Below, piece after piece: positions 1 through 11,800 of a DNA stretch of 64,000 nucleotides. The position numbers were made by a program, and so were the translations under genes. Positions within the stretch are counted from its first letter, which is position 1. Each line of letters starts with the position of its first letter. The DNA is from Brachypodius melanocephalos (lineage: Eukaryota > Chordata > Aves > Passeriformes > Pycnonotidae), in the NCBI GenBank assembly GCA_013398615.1, contig VZSR01001459.1, positions 11,092,776 through 11,156,775 of the forward strand, in the 5' to 3' direction. Under the pieces are notes generated by a model, which made no database searches, was not told the DNA's origin, and was given only the letters and a program-made list of their open reading frames with translations.

Positions 1-3000
1 GAAAAGAAAATAGACACAAAAGAAGGGATGCAGCTACTGCAATAGAAGAAGTCAAAGGAAGCTAATGGGCAATGATAAATTAACTTAAACTTTATGAAAA
101 TGGGAAAGAACACATTCATTTTCTTTGGCCCAAGTCTGCAAATCTTTTTAGTGTTTTTATATGCTAAAACCATCAAAACTCTAGTTCTATTATCAATTTA
201 CACAGCAACTAAGAGTCCCAGAAGTCAAGGAATCATCCCTTTGCCACTATGCAGCCAGGTGCACCATTTGGAGAACCCCACCTCCAGGATCACAAAGGAT
301 GGTGTCACACGACACAAGATGCTACTGCCTCACAGCAGCCAGAGGGATCACACAGGGACCTGTGTTTTGCCAGGGTTAAGGCCAAACTGCACGAAGCAAT
401 ATAATATTCAACAGCCAATCACACGACGTGCAATTTTCTGCAAGACTGCCAATGCTGGACCATAGGCGGTTGCATCTGCATAATTAAAACTGGTTCGCTT
501 TGCTGCATTAAAGCCACAAATCAGGCATGTGACCCTAATGAGAGAGATATTTATTTAGATTTCTGGCCAGATAGATCAATTAAAACTGTACATCTGAAAA
601 CACGCACTTTAAATTGTGCATCCAAGGATCCGCTGTGTTCTGTATTCCACAGGCAGCTGTCATGTGGCAGTTGTAAATCTGCAGCCATATCTCCGTTGGT
701 GCTTATTTTTAACACCACCACTCCTGTCTGCAAGGCTAAGGCAAATAAGAAAACCTGCCTCCTAAAAGTATTCTTAAATATTTTCTTTCTGGTACCATCC
801 AGCAAGCATCTCCTTCCAGTGCTGTGGCCAGCTCTCCCCTCTCCCGACAGCTGGAGGGTGCAAACCAGGAGCAGAAGGGAAGGACAGACTCCGGATAACT
901 GACTGGGAAGGAGCCTGCCAGCGCTGGTGTGTGCAGGAGAGGTGAGAGAGAGGTCTCCATGCACGGGTAGCACCCTGCAGAGCTGCAGGAACAGCGCCTG
1001 CAGCAGCCGCGGGCAGTGGCCATCACGCACTCCCCCTCCCCAAAGCAGAGTGGCACCGGCCCAGAGCCTCATGCATCCTGCAGCATTGTCACCTCATGCA
1101 CCCTGCAGCACCGTCAGTCACCTCACGCACCCTCAGCCCCTGGCAGCAGCCCTCAGCCCTCCCTGAGACACCCAGGAACAGCATGTGCAGCAGGGCACTC
1201 AGCAGACCCACAGGCACCTCACACACCCCCGTTATCTTTCCAAGCATTTTCAGGACAACTCCTTCCCACCATGAGAGGAGCAGACAATTCTCCAGGGAAG
1301 GAAGGGAGATACAAAGCCATCATGGCAAATAAATCACTCTGTGCATGAAGATAATTCCCCAGCTCAACTCTCCTCCTCCCAATCTCACTCCCCACACAGC
1401 GCGTGGGCTCCTCGATTGCTGCAGCACCCGCAGGTCAGGCAGGGCTGGGCTCCCACCCTGCAGCTACCAACAGGCCATCATCCCCAAACCACCCCAGCCT
1501 CTGCTCTAATTCCCAACAACCAGAGCTAGAAGCTTCAGCAAAACTTCCTTGAAACCAGTCTCAGTAACTTTGTCCCCCCTCCATGTCATTCCAGGTGTGT
1601 TGCCAGCTCCTCTCTCTGGTACGGAAGCTTCAGGCACCTGAGGCACTGCTGGAAGATCACTGCCTCTCCCAGAACTGGCTGACACCTCAACAGCAGCACC
1701 CTGCCCATTTCAAGTCCTCTCTGATCTCATCTTCAAATGCATTTCTAGTGCAGCTGTGCTGGGGTTACTTCTCTTCCATCCATGCTGACATATGCCCTGG
1801 AGCTCACATGCAAGGGTTTTCCACCTTTCTCCCTTCCATTTTCCTGTCCATGCCATGGGGTCAAGCACTGTGCCATGGTCACATTCCAGGCCCACCCTCT
1901 GTAGTATGAGATCACTACCTAAAATTTTCATCTATTATCATCTTCATATTTCAGCATTTCTGTATCAACACTATCAACTTTTTTATCAACACACAACTGA
2001 GCACAGAAAAGTCCTGCTCCTTCTGCAGTGCATCCTCAGCCACCAGCCCTCCTTGGGTCCCTACAAATGCAACGACCAGCTGCTGTCCTGCCTGCTCAGC
2101 CACCTTTGTTTACGCTGCTCCTATTCAGTGAGGGAGCACAGGCTACAGCAGAGCTCTGCACCCATCCCTCCGAGCTCATCTGGTTATCCTCCTCCAACAG
2201 TTCAGCAAGGCGGGAAGATCAGAACCACCCTGCACAGGGTGACAGCAAGTGATGGCTATCCACTCACAGCTGTGAGCACTGCAGCCCCTGCACCTCCCCA
2301 TGGTCACTCTAAGACCTCCCTTGTCCTGTAACAGACCCACCATGTCCAGGGATGGAGCTGCCACTCCTCAAAGACAGCGGGCAGGCAGCAAACACCAGCC
2401 TTGGGGTCTGACTGCACACCTCTCCCCAGCTACAGGCACAGTCACACCCTGCCAACACAAGCATCAGCCTTTACTCAGATGAGAACAGACCCTATAAAGT
2501 ACCCTATATAAGGAATCAGACATTCCTGGCGGTGTAATTATGCACAGAACAGTATCAAGGAAATTATTACTGGCCCATCAGCAAACTGTCTGCATTACAG
2601 ATGCCCAAAACATGATCGCTGTGGTGTAATGTAACAGTCTCACACACACTCCAACATTAACTGCCTCACATATGGAAACCATGAGGCTACAGAAGCCAGG
2701 CCAAGAATGATCACAGTCCGTGAGTACTCCAGTTACAAACAACAATCAGAAGAAAAACTGGAGACATCCACAGCAAAGCTTTTGGAACAGCTCAGAACCG
2801 GTCCTGCCCTCAGTGACCCTTCTGCGCTCCGAACACCCCAGAAGCAGGAATCATCCAGCCCAGGACATCTTCGAGAATAACGTGAAACCATGGGACGGTC
2901 TCTGGGAAACAAATGCAAATCCCCTCCCATAAAACGAACAATACCACAGACTAAAAGAATATTTCATCTGCTTAACTGCAGGGTGCAATAACATCAATTT

Positions 3001-4304
3001 GCCCAAATTACACACAAGCAGAAAGGTAATTGGCACCGAGCAGGGCGTGTTGTGACTATTCCATCACTCTTTGAGGCCAGCTACAAAAGACTGAAATTCA
3101 CGAAAGTAAACAATGGCACGAAACCAACAGCCAGCCCCTTCCCCAGAATCCCTCCCTCTGGCATCGCGCTGCCGCAGTTAGGCAGAGACTTTTCCAAGCC
3201 GAGTCTGTGCAGACCAGCCATCACCCAGCTGAGCTGGGAGCTGGAGAAAAATGGAAGCTCTCAAGTTTGCACAAGCACAAGTTAATCTGCAGAAAAGCTG
3301 TTTTATACTTTTAATTAACCATGTCCTGGACTTAAATATAATGAAGTGGTGAACACATATCCGTATAAAACAACCAGGTGAAGGAAGAGTGGAGCTGGTT
3401 TTATGTAATAGTGCGGGGACTGAAGGAGGCAATGCAATGAAAAGGCATGAAGTAAGCAGCTGAGAGTATCCTCCGTCTGAAGGTGGGAAAACGAACTGTC
3501 ATCAGCTAACAGAATTAGCAATCATTGCAATAAAGAGCAGATTTATTAAGTTATCCAGAAATGCCCATTAGTAGAGTTTGGTACCAACACGGCAATCCCT
3601 GGGTGTGCAATAGACAGAAGGTTGGTTCCACGGGCTCATTTCCCTCTGCCTTCAACCCGCTCAGCCCTTCCCTGGGCTGCAGAGCTGCCATGTGTCACAG
3701 GGTACCAACTTTCCTTCGAAACAAGAATTAACTTGGAGCCTGGGATTTGATACTCAGTGGTCTCAATACACAAAACCTCCAGTTTTATTCTTCTCCAACA
3801 CTCAGGAAGGCAGCGACTGCCGCACAGCTCCGCGCCCCGCACCACTACCGACACTTGCATAATAATGACTGCGGGCCTGGAGGCGAGGGGCCGGAGCACG
3901 AAGGCGAACTTCCTTACATAAGGACCGCAGGATGGATGCGCTCCCCGCCGGGAGGCCGCGGGCAGCACCCTCGACCCCGCACAGCCCCGGGGCTCCCGCA
4001 GCCACCGCTCCCGCGGGCGGGCTCAGCCCGAGTGGGCGCAGGGCGCTGCCCCCGGAGGGCGGCCCCGGCCAACGCCGCTCCGAGGGATGAACAATCCGTG
4101 CCCATCACCGGCGATGGCAGCGCCCGGCGGGCAGGGCTGGGCTCCTCCGCGGGGCCGCGGCTCCGCGCCCGGCGCTGCCGCAGCGCGGGAGGGGCGGGGG
4201 GCGCGGCGCAGCCCCCGCGCCCGGAGCCGGAGCCGGCCCGTCCCCGCCCCGCCCCGCACACAAAGGCGGCCCCGCCGCGCCCCGCACCGGCCCCCGCTCC
4301 GCAC
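1..4304 (-). other. SRGAP3: SRGAP3 intron 1 (5' part)
   Basis: The sequence left of SRGAP3 exon 1 lies downstream on the minus strand, so it is the beginning of a long first intron that runs out of the window. I see no further SRGAP3 exon here. ORFs in this stretch are short, overlap on both strands and resemble no protein I know. A weak tandem repeat lies near 1070-1135, and the right end from about 3820 is CpG-island sequence. Nothing else is recognisable. Confidence 0.75.
1070..1135. repeat. Degenerate short tandem repeat
   Basis: Two and a half imperfect copies of a 25-29 bp unit built around 'catgcaccctgcagca' followed by a 'gtcacct' tail. The copies differ in length and sequence, so this is an old or weak minisatellite within SRGAP3 intron 1. 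Confidence 0.4.
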
Positions 4305-4371
4305 CTTTGACCTGCGCCTCGTAGTCGGCGATGATCTCTTTGTCCTTCTTGAACTTGCCCTGCGCTGACAT
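4305..4371 (-). CDS. SRGAP3: SRGAP3 coding exon 1 (SLIT-ROBO Rho GTPase-activating protein 3)
   Basis: Reading down from the ATG at 4371-4369, this exon encodes 22 residues plus one base, including KFKKDKEIIADYEAQVK, the conserved start of the srGAP F-BAR domain. The donor is gtgcgg at 4304-4299, leaving phase 1 so that the next codon can be Glu as in srGAP proteins. srGAP3 (WRP/MEGAP) is a cytoplasmic F-BAR, RhoGAP and SH3 protein that binds membranes and turns off Rac1, acting in neurite and spine formation downstream of Slit-Robo. The paralogues SRGAP1 and SRGAP2 begin similarly. SRGAP3 is chosen because THUMPD3 lies next to it, as in human 3p25. An in-frame upstream ATG at 4401 would add ten residues, but the 4371 start matches the family. 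The rest of the gene lies beyond position 1. Confidence 0.85.
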
Positions 4372-4510
4372 CGTGCGGGAGGGCGCGGGCCCCGCCGGCA
4401 CCGCCGCCCGCCGCGCTCCGCCGCCGCCTCACCCGGCCGCGGCCCCGCCGCCGCCAGCGGCCGCCGTCATTGGCGGCGCCGGGGACACCGCGCAGCGCGG
4501 GGACCCAGCG

Positions 4511-4590
4511 GAGCCGGGCAGGGCAGAGCCGATCCGAGCCCAGCCGAGCCGAGCCGGGCCGGGCCGGGCCGAGCCGAGCCGAGCGCAGCC
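4511..4590. repeat. (GAGCC)n-type imperfect pentamer repeat in the SRGAP3 CpG island
   Basis: Runs of gagcc alternate with gggcc, with occasional hexamer slips, just upstream of the SRGAP3 start codon. The same pentamer family, read on the other strand as GGCTC/GGTTC, recurs in THUMPD3 intron 1. Confidence 0.75.
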
Positions 4591-4900
4591 GCTCCCGCCG
4601 CCGGCCGAGGCGGGGCCGTGGCGCCGCTCCTGCGCTCAGGTTGCGCGCGGGGCGGGCGTTCCGGAGCCCCTTCCCCGCCCCGGCTCCGCCCCGGCCCCGC
4701 GAGGCGAGGCTCGGCGAGGCTCGGCTGCGACCCCCACGCTGGCGGCCCCGCCGTGCTCGGGCATCCCCCTGGTACCGCCCGGTGCCGATCGGCCCGTGTC
4801 CCGCCCTGCTGCGGGCTCTGTCGCTCTCCCCGCACGTCCCCCCTGTCCCGGAGCGGCCCCTCCGCAGCCTGAGGCTCCGGCTCCATCCGGTCGCGGCTGG

Positions 4901-7900
4901 GACAGCGCGGGTGCACTGAAGCAGATTTGTCACTTCTTGTTAAAATTGAGGAGAAAAGGAAAAAGTATTCGTTCCAGCAAAAGCAATATCAGTGGTTACG
5001 GCACTTTGTCAGGGGTCCTGGCTGAGCGCTTGGGACCCAGTCCATGAGAGCTCACACACTTGCCAGCAGCGTATGCAATGGCACATCCGAGCCCCCGGAC
5101 CGGCGATGCACGGACTCAGCCTCTGCAGATCTATAATCAGCTGAGTGGGGCCCTCTGTCCGGCCCCGGCTACTGCTCCCACCACTCCTCCACACAATGGG
5201 GTCTTTTATGGGTGTCTTGTGAGGAGTGAATTCAGGGAGATTTGATGATTCACAGTTACTCTGCCAGCTTTAAAAAACAACCCCAGCCCATTACACAAAC
5301 AATTTACCTAGTGCAAGTAGACGGCACAGAGGAGCATTCTGCATCTCAGTGGCTGTGGAAAGGCCTGGGGGGAGGCAGAAAAAGCAAGCCCTTCCAGGGA
5401 AAAGGCAGCCACTGCAGAACTGTGAGGCCCAGGCTCAGGGCTCAGCAGTGTTACTCCAACTCCAGGTGGACCAAGGGGCTCAGGGAAAGCACAAAGTGTC
5501 CAAGACCCCCACTGGGCACAGGGAGAGCCAGAGGACAGGGACCACAGGGAAGGCATAGGGACAGTGGCTGTGAGCATGGGTCAGTGTTTTGTGGCAGGGC
5601 AGGAGCAGCCAGAGAGAGTGTACCAGTCCCTAGGGTGAGTTGCTGCCTCCCTTGCCAGGGAATCTGGGAAGGGGCTGGGCTGGGCTGCTGTGTGTGACTG
5701 CCCTAAGCTGTACTTGGAGCAGGGCTGGAAAGGTAACACCAATGAGAGTCAAAAGGTATCAAAGAATGATCCTCCAGGAACACCAGGTCTTTGGACAGGG
5801 TGCCACTGGGGTGTGAAGTGATTGGTATACACCAATGGTGCATCATCATCTCCCAAAGCAAGGAAAAACCAATTTACCCAATGAGCAGAAAAGTCCAGGG
5901 ATAATGATGTTGTGCTCCTTCACAGCAAAGAACACTCTGGAAGTCCTGATCTCACTCTTCCCAAAAAAAACCCAAACCAAACTAAGCAAGAAAAGAGAAG
6001 CACAGGCCATTTGATAAAGGATTCATCCTAGCAGCAGTCACTTCTTGCAACACCCACAGGGATTCAGAGAGCAAGGACCAGCATTCCTAATAACCACCTG
6101 TGCCATAGGACAGATTCTGATTTTCTTGCCAAATTGGTTCAAACCTGTGAGGCCACCTCTGAGGTCAAAGCCCAGTGTCTGAGGGTGTTAAACATCTTTT
6201 CTCAGAGTGGTCTGCAGTATAGTGGTGAAAGAAAAATCCCAGTCATGAAATGATCCAACACCGCCTGGGGTTTCTGCTACTCAGATATCATGAAGAATAA
6301 AGAAACAGTGATGGCTGAAGAAAAATAATCCAATCATGAATGAATGATCTATAATAAATATCAATGTCTAAGATACTTTGTGGAATTTCTACTTGAAACA
6401 GCTTCTTAAAAGGAAGGATTACATTGTAATTCACTTTGTGACACTTTCAACCCAGAATTTTTTAATGAAGAATGGGACAGGATGGGATTTAATCATAATA
6501 AACACTTCAAGCTTGAGGTATAGAGAAACCAACAGTAGCTATGGCAACGTGGTCACTCCAGTAAGGCTAATGCAGGTTATTTCCAGGGCAGTAGCCTTGT
6601 GTGTGCTCAGGAAGCAGAGGTAATGTTGGCTTAAAGCAATTCCTAAATTAAGGAAAATGTTTTAAACAGAAGCTGTCTTGCACTCTTTGTTTCCAGCTTC
6701 AAACTGTAAGTGTTTCACGATGTGCTGAACATACACGTAGCAGCCTCAGCAGAGTATTGACATGCTGCTTCCAGAGACACTCACATGTGTCGCCATGAGT
6801 TGGGCAGACCCTCTGCTCATGGATTCACAGACGGGTTTGGGTTGGAAGAGACCTTGAGGCTCATCTCATTCCAACCTGCCGTGGGCAGGAACATCTTCCA
6901 GTAGACGAGGCACTGTCCAGCCTGGCCTCGAATACTTCCAGAGGTGGAACGTCCATCATACCCACTCTCACAGCAGTGAAGCTTTGCCAGAGAAGGCTGG
7001 AGCCACACCAAGCCACAGATGATACAGATACAAGCTGTTTTTTGAAACCCTTCACTACCTTAGGAAAGTGCCAGAGCTGCAGCACTGCCACCAGTTACTC
7101 ACCCCAGAGTAAGGCAGCTTGTGACGTTACCCCAGCTCTCCCTTGGTCTTTCTCCCTTCCTTAGGTCTCTGACAGGCAGAATCCCTTGTGCAATTCCTTG
7201 GGTTGATGAAGTTGGGGAAAGGGGATGACTTTGGCCATTGTTGTGTGGCTAAACCCTCTGCAGCCTCTCTGGGAAGTTGCTGTAAATCCTTTCTTGGTGA
7301 TGGGAACTGTTCCAGTCCAGGCTCGAGGGTCCCAAGGAGGTGTGGGCTCTACCTCAGACTCATGAGACCCGCAGCAAACCAGCCAGACTGGGAGAGATTG
7401 CCCATGCAGGAGAGCACTCAGCTGCTGCGAGGTCAGCTGGGGAATAAAATCTATATGAGCTGGGGCAGCAGAACCCAGCCCTGCTGGCTGTCCCCTCTGT
7501 GGGAATGGCATGGCTCTGACACAGCACGCTGAGGAAAGGCTTCCATACACGTTTCCCAGTGTAAGAGTAAACTAGTTGGAGATGTGTAACACGGCAGCTG
7601 TTGGCGCTGCACTACATCACCTTTGTTTTTTGAACCTTACATCTTCTTTCCTGCCAGCAAAGTGCTGTTACCTTGTTGTATTAACAGGGAACTGCTTCTC
7701 ACTCTGTTCCCTTTTTTATCTCTGTAGTGAAGTGCAGTTGTAGCTTGGCACTGACAGAGCTGTATCTATGAGTCCTGCCTTTGCACCCAAAATAACTGCA
7801 GCCAAAATTTTTTTGTATGTGGAAATGTATGTTGTTTTTCAGGTAAAACATCCCAGAAGATTGCTTTTGATTTTTATTTTATTTGGGTCTCCAACAGCTC

Positions 7901-8538
7901 AGTCGTAAGTAGAAAGGTATCTTCCAAAAATACATGTGTAGTATCCTTGAGGCCATGAACATTCAGAGAAGAAAAAGAGTATTCTAAAGTACACACCCAT
8001 CTCGATCCCAGCCTTTTCCACTGTTGCCATCTTAAGTCCTTGTGGTACCAGCAGAATTCAGCGGACACTGGTCAATAATTCAAGTCCATATAAGAAATGG
8101 GAATATTTATGTGTGACTAAATGCATGAAGAATTATGATAAACAACTTGGCAAGGCAACAGCAATTCTTCCCAGTAGCTCTAATTCTCCTGTAAAAGGCA
8201 TTGGAGTCACAAGTTGCTCAGAAGCTGTTGTAACTGCACAAGGCCGTGGTCACACTGCACAGTGCTTATCAGTGGTGAAAAGGCTCTTGCCAGCAGTTTC
8301 CTGCTAGAGATCTGCTACCTCTATTTCCTCAGGGAGATTGCCCAGACTCTGTGGTCAAAGCCGTGCTTTCATTTCCCTGCTGCAAGCAGCAGCTTCTGCT
8401 GATGGTTGAGCAGCCACTGCTTTTGGGAGTGGGCATTCAGCATCCATGCCCAGGCTCTTCAGGAAGGACATTCCCTGCACAATGCTGGCATTTTCGTGTT
8501 AATATCCAAGGTGTGCATCTGAAATCCAAGCAGCTGTT
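4901..8538. other. Intergenic region between SRGAP3 and THUMPD3 (left part)
   Basis: This is ordinary intergenic sequence upstream of SRGAP3. The ORFs are short and none looks like a protein family. It contains the CR1 fragment at 6820-6990. A short A-rich/C-rich stretch lies near 5960-5980. I recognise no RNA gene. Confidence 0.6.
6820..6990 (-). mobile_element. CR1 LINE 3'-end fragment
   Basis: The segment reads like the reverse complement of an avian CR1 3' end: it begins near the element terminus with 'ggattcacag', then 'gggtttgggttggaagagacc', then matches to the 'catccagttccaaccnnnctgcc' and 'cactgtccagcctggcctcgaa' segments. Similarity fades after about 6990. CR1 copies are normally 5'-truncated, so a fragment of this kind is expected. 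It has no coding capacity. Confidence 0.85.
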
Positions 8539-8870
8539 TGTCGCAATAGGACACAAAAGGCCGAGGCAGGGACAGCTCAGAGGTCAGGCAGAATGCTCTA
8601 TTTTTTCATTTTGACTCCAACTTATATACAATTGATCAGAAGGCAAGAGATTGGCCAAAGGTGTTGCCACCTCTCCAATCTCGTTGGTGAATATCACCAT
8701 CACTCATGAAAATCCTCCTAGAGGAGAAAATATGTAAACATTTTTTTATTTACATAAGAAAGCGTGAGAACTGACTCCAAGACAAGTAAACATCAGAAGA
8801 CAAAGCATAAACATCAGGAGGCAAAGTAAAAACCTGAAAAACCAAGGCTTAAACCATGGGATGGGTTGCA
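8539..8870 (-). mobile_element. Solo LTR of an endogenous retrovirus (antisense copy)
   Basis: It is the reverse complement of the LTR at 36269-36583 along most of its length. It starts on the plus strand with tgtcgcaata (complement of the LTR end ...gcgaca) and its other end is most likely ...gggttgca at 8870. The flanking hexamers gctgtt and gccctt agree at four of six bases, consistent with a decayed target-site duplication. The duplicated U3 motif is present, but the poly(A) signal equivalent reads AATGAA, so it is decayed. No gag, pol or env sequence adjoins it, so it is a solo LTR left by recombination. The right boundary is less certain than the left. Confidence 0.8.
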
Positions 8871-11800
8871 GCCCTTTGCCCTGTACTATGTAGACCCCCA
8901 AAGAAGTGCCTTTGCACACAGCTCTCCAGGAAAAGCAACAAGAGCTGTTTACTCTGTTGGGCTGTCTCCATAGCTTTGATCTTGTACTAAACCCAGACTC
9001 CTCTTGGGCCCATCCCTCCTGTGCACACCATGCTGAAACTGAAGCTGCCAGAACCAGATCGGTAATTACACTCCCACTGATTCAGAGGAAAGCTAAATAT
9101 GTAATATTTCATGCGCATCAGTTACCCCCTTTCTCCATATGTTATTGTTCCTCTGCCTCCACTTTCTTCCATTTCCCCACATTCTCTCCTGCCCAGGGGT
9201 GAGGATGCCTCGCCCTGCGCTCCTGGGAGCTGTGGCTCCACCAACCAGCGTGGTCCCACCATCTTCTCTTCCACAGGCACAGTTCTCTCCAAGGTTGGGT
9301 ACACACCTCTGCCATTTGCTGCAGTTGGATTTGCAGTTTGGTTATGACCTGGCCCATGCTTTGCTCTCGCAGGATGTGCTGTTCTCCCCTGGTTACGTGC
9401 TCCCAGGAGTTCATTCCAGTATGTTTTGTGTCATCTCAGACCAACTCCACTGGCCTTTCTTCCCCTCATCTCCATTCCCTGCAGCACTGAGCTCCTTTAG
9501 CCTTGTCTGGAGCAGCCCTGTTGTACCTGGCACAGGCAGGTGACAGTCAGACACAAAGTGACAGAGCACCTGCTGCAAGGGCTCGGGGCTGTGACCGTGC
9601 CCATGCAGGAGCTCTGGAGGTGATGGGCTCTCACGTGAGGCAGGTCCTTGTCAGGCTCTGTTCCACAAGACCCAGGGGTTCTGCGCGTGCAGGCGTGACC
9701 CCAGAGATGCTGGTCCATGCCCTCCTCAGGGTCTGCCCCGCAAGAAAAACAAGTTATGTGGAGGGAGAACTGAAATGCAGTAGTGCTTTAAAACCAATTT
9801 TAACATTCCCAAATCCAGATGACCTCTGTTGCAGTTACTCAGATTTTGCATTTCTGGTCTGTGCCACTGGCATACGTTGAACTTTGCCAATACAGTACTT
9901 GCCAAGAAGTGTTCGTTTCTTTTTAAAGAATATCAAGGCTTGGGGATTTTGGTACAGTGATTTATGGGTAAAATACATGATGTTCACATGCAAAAGAAAT
10001 AAAGCCAAGAAATCTAGTGTTTATAGTCACCCAGTGGATTTAAATAAATTGATTTAATTGGTTTCTGAGGGGAAGGAGAAAAGAGCAACACAGGAATTCT
10101 TGTCACACGATGTCCATCTGAAATCTAACACAATTAGTGCAGCAGGATTCGGTTACCAAAGGCAAAAAAAAAAAAGAAGGGAAATCAGGAGTCAATTGAG
10201 TTGCTGCAAAATTTAATATCTTGCTGTCATCTTTGTTCTTGGTAGAGAGTTGCTGTAGCAACAGACGAAAAAAAGAACTTGCACAAGAGGAGGAGCTTGC
10301 TGCTCTTTTAAGATCATCTTTTTACCCTCCCTGAATTACTGGTTATGGCAAATCAGTCACTTCCTGGGGTATCAATGACTGTGGACAAGGCCACAGCCTG
10401 CAGGTATTATACCTGTCACACACACGATGGTGCTCCCAGCTCCTCTCTGTAGGTCACGTGGTGGAAACTCTTTTCTGTACAACTGAGCCCATTCTTATCA
10501 CATGCAAGATACATCTATTCCCTGATCCTTTTCCATCACTGGGGGCTCTGCACCCTGAAGATCAGCACTGCGTGGGATTGTGCAGCTATAAATAAAAGAC
10601 AGCTCTCCCTACCACTGCCTTTCTGGATGATGCCAACAGCACAGCAGCTCAGGAAAGACAGGCCATGGGGCAGCAGAAGGCAGCAGCTCCAGGGTAATGA
10701 TGCCAGCAGCCTCAGGTCTGCTGTGCAGAGCAGAGCCTCAGGAGCTGCATGCAGTTGGTCATGCTGAAGCAAAGGAAGCTCCAGTGTCAGAGGTGGCTGG
10801 GCTGGCAGAGTTTTCCAATAGTTGGGTCCCTGATGTTTGTTGTTCCCAATTAATTCAGTCACATGATCTCCAATTCTCCATTTGCAGTGTGAAACCCACT
10901 AACGGCAATTTTAGGCATTTTGGGATGCAGAATTCCTAAGTGCAGGAGCAGGTTGGACAGCAGCTGCGGGAGCTTTCCCTGTGTGCCCTGTGGAAGGGCC
11001 CCTTCACAGCCCTGCAGGACCACCAAGCCTGCCCATCATGGCCCTGAACATCCCTGCACCAAAGCAGGCTCCCTGCACCTCACAGCATGTCTGCCTGATG
11101 TGGTGCCTGACTGGATGTGCCAGCAGGGCACAGAGCCGAGGGTGAGCCCCTGTTCCTGCCCACGCTCACCGGAGCCCAGCGATTCCAGCTGCACCCTGAG
11201 CCCTGGCAGCAGCGAGGGCAGGCAGGTGGGCAGGGGGCCCACTGGGACACACACAGGCTGATCTGGGACACCAAAGGCTCACCCACAACCCCATTTCCAC
11301 ATCTGTAAGTGGAGCTAGCATTCCTGCTTCCTTCTGGGGGTACTTTCATGGCTGCTGATAGAAAGGAACATCCTCTTCTGTGCAGACTGGATGGCCTTGC
11401 AGTTTTGCCTTTGTGAAGAGGCACCACCAACCTGTTGCAGAGATTCAGATCACTTTGATTTTTTAAGCTTCACTCTGTTGCTCCTCTCTGCAGCACCTCC
11501 ACCTGTCCTGGTATCATCTGTTGCGAGGGAGCCCTCACCGAAGCAGACCACATGGGCACCACAGCACTCTGCCCTCACCAAAGCCACCCCTGGTGCCATC
11601 ACCTTGGCTCCGGGGCTGCAGCGAGGGCCCTGCCTGATTGTGGACCTGCTGAAGCTCTGGCTGGAGCCCCCCTTGCATCCTGATGTGCGTTTTTGCTCCA
11701 ATTACTCAAGTCTGTTGTACTTGAGGAAAATGATCCAGTACCTGCAGCTGGAGCCAGGGGCAGAGGGGCCCACCCCACTCCCTTTGTTCAGTGCCAGCAG

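Larger units (their letters stand above)
3820..4900. promoter_or_regulatory. SRGAP3: CpG island / SRGAP3 promoter and 5' UTR
   Basis: The base composition turns abruptly G+C-rich with dense CpG around the SRGAP3 start codon (minus strand, 4371) and returns to ordinary composition near 4900. The part above 4371 should hold the 5' UTR and core promoter. It contains a (GAGCC/CCGGG)-type pentamer run at 4511-4590. I cannot place the transcription start, and no TATA box is evident, as is usual for CpG-island promoters. Confidence 0.8.

Noticed and set aside
3914..4933. 339-codon minus-strand ORF across the SRGAP3 CpG island, plus several overlapping ORFs on both strands
   Set aside because: Composition is Arg/Gly/Pro/Ala, as expected where stop codons are depleted by high G+C. 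It is in a different frame from the SRGAP3 start and shows no domain.
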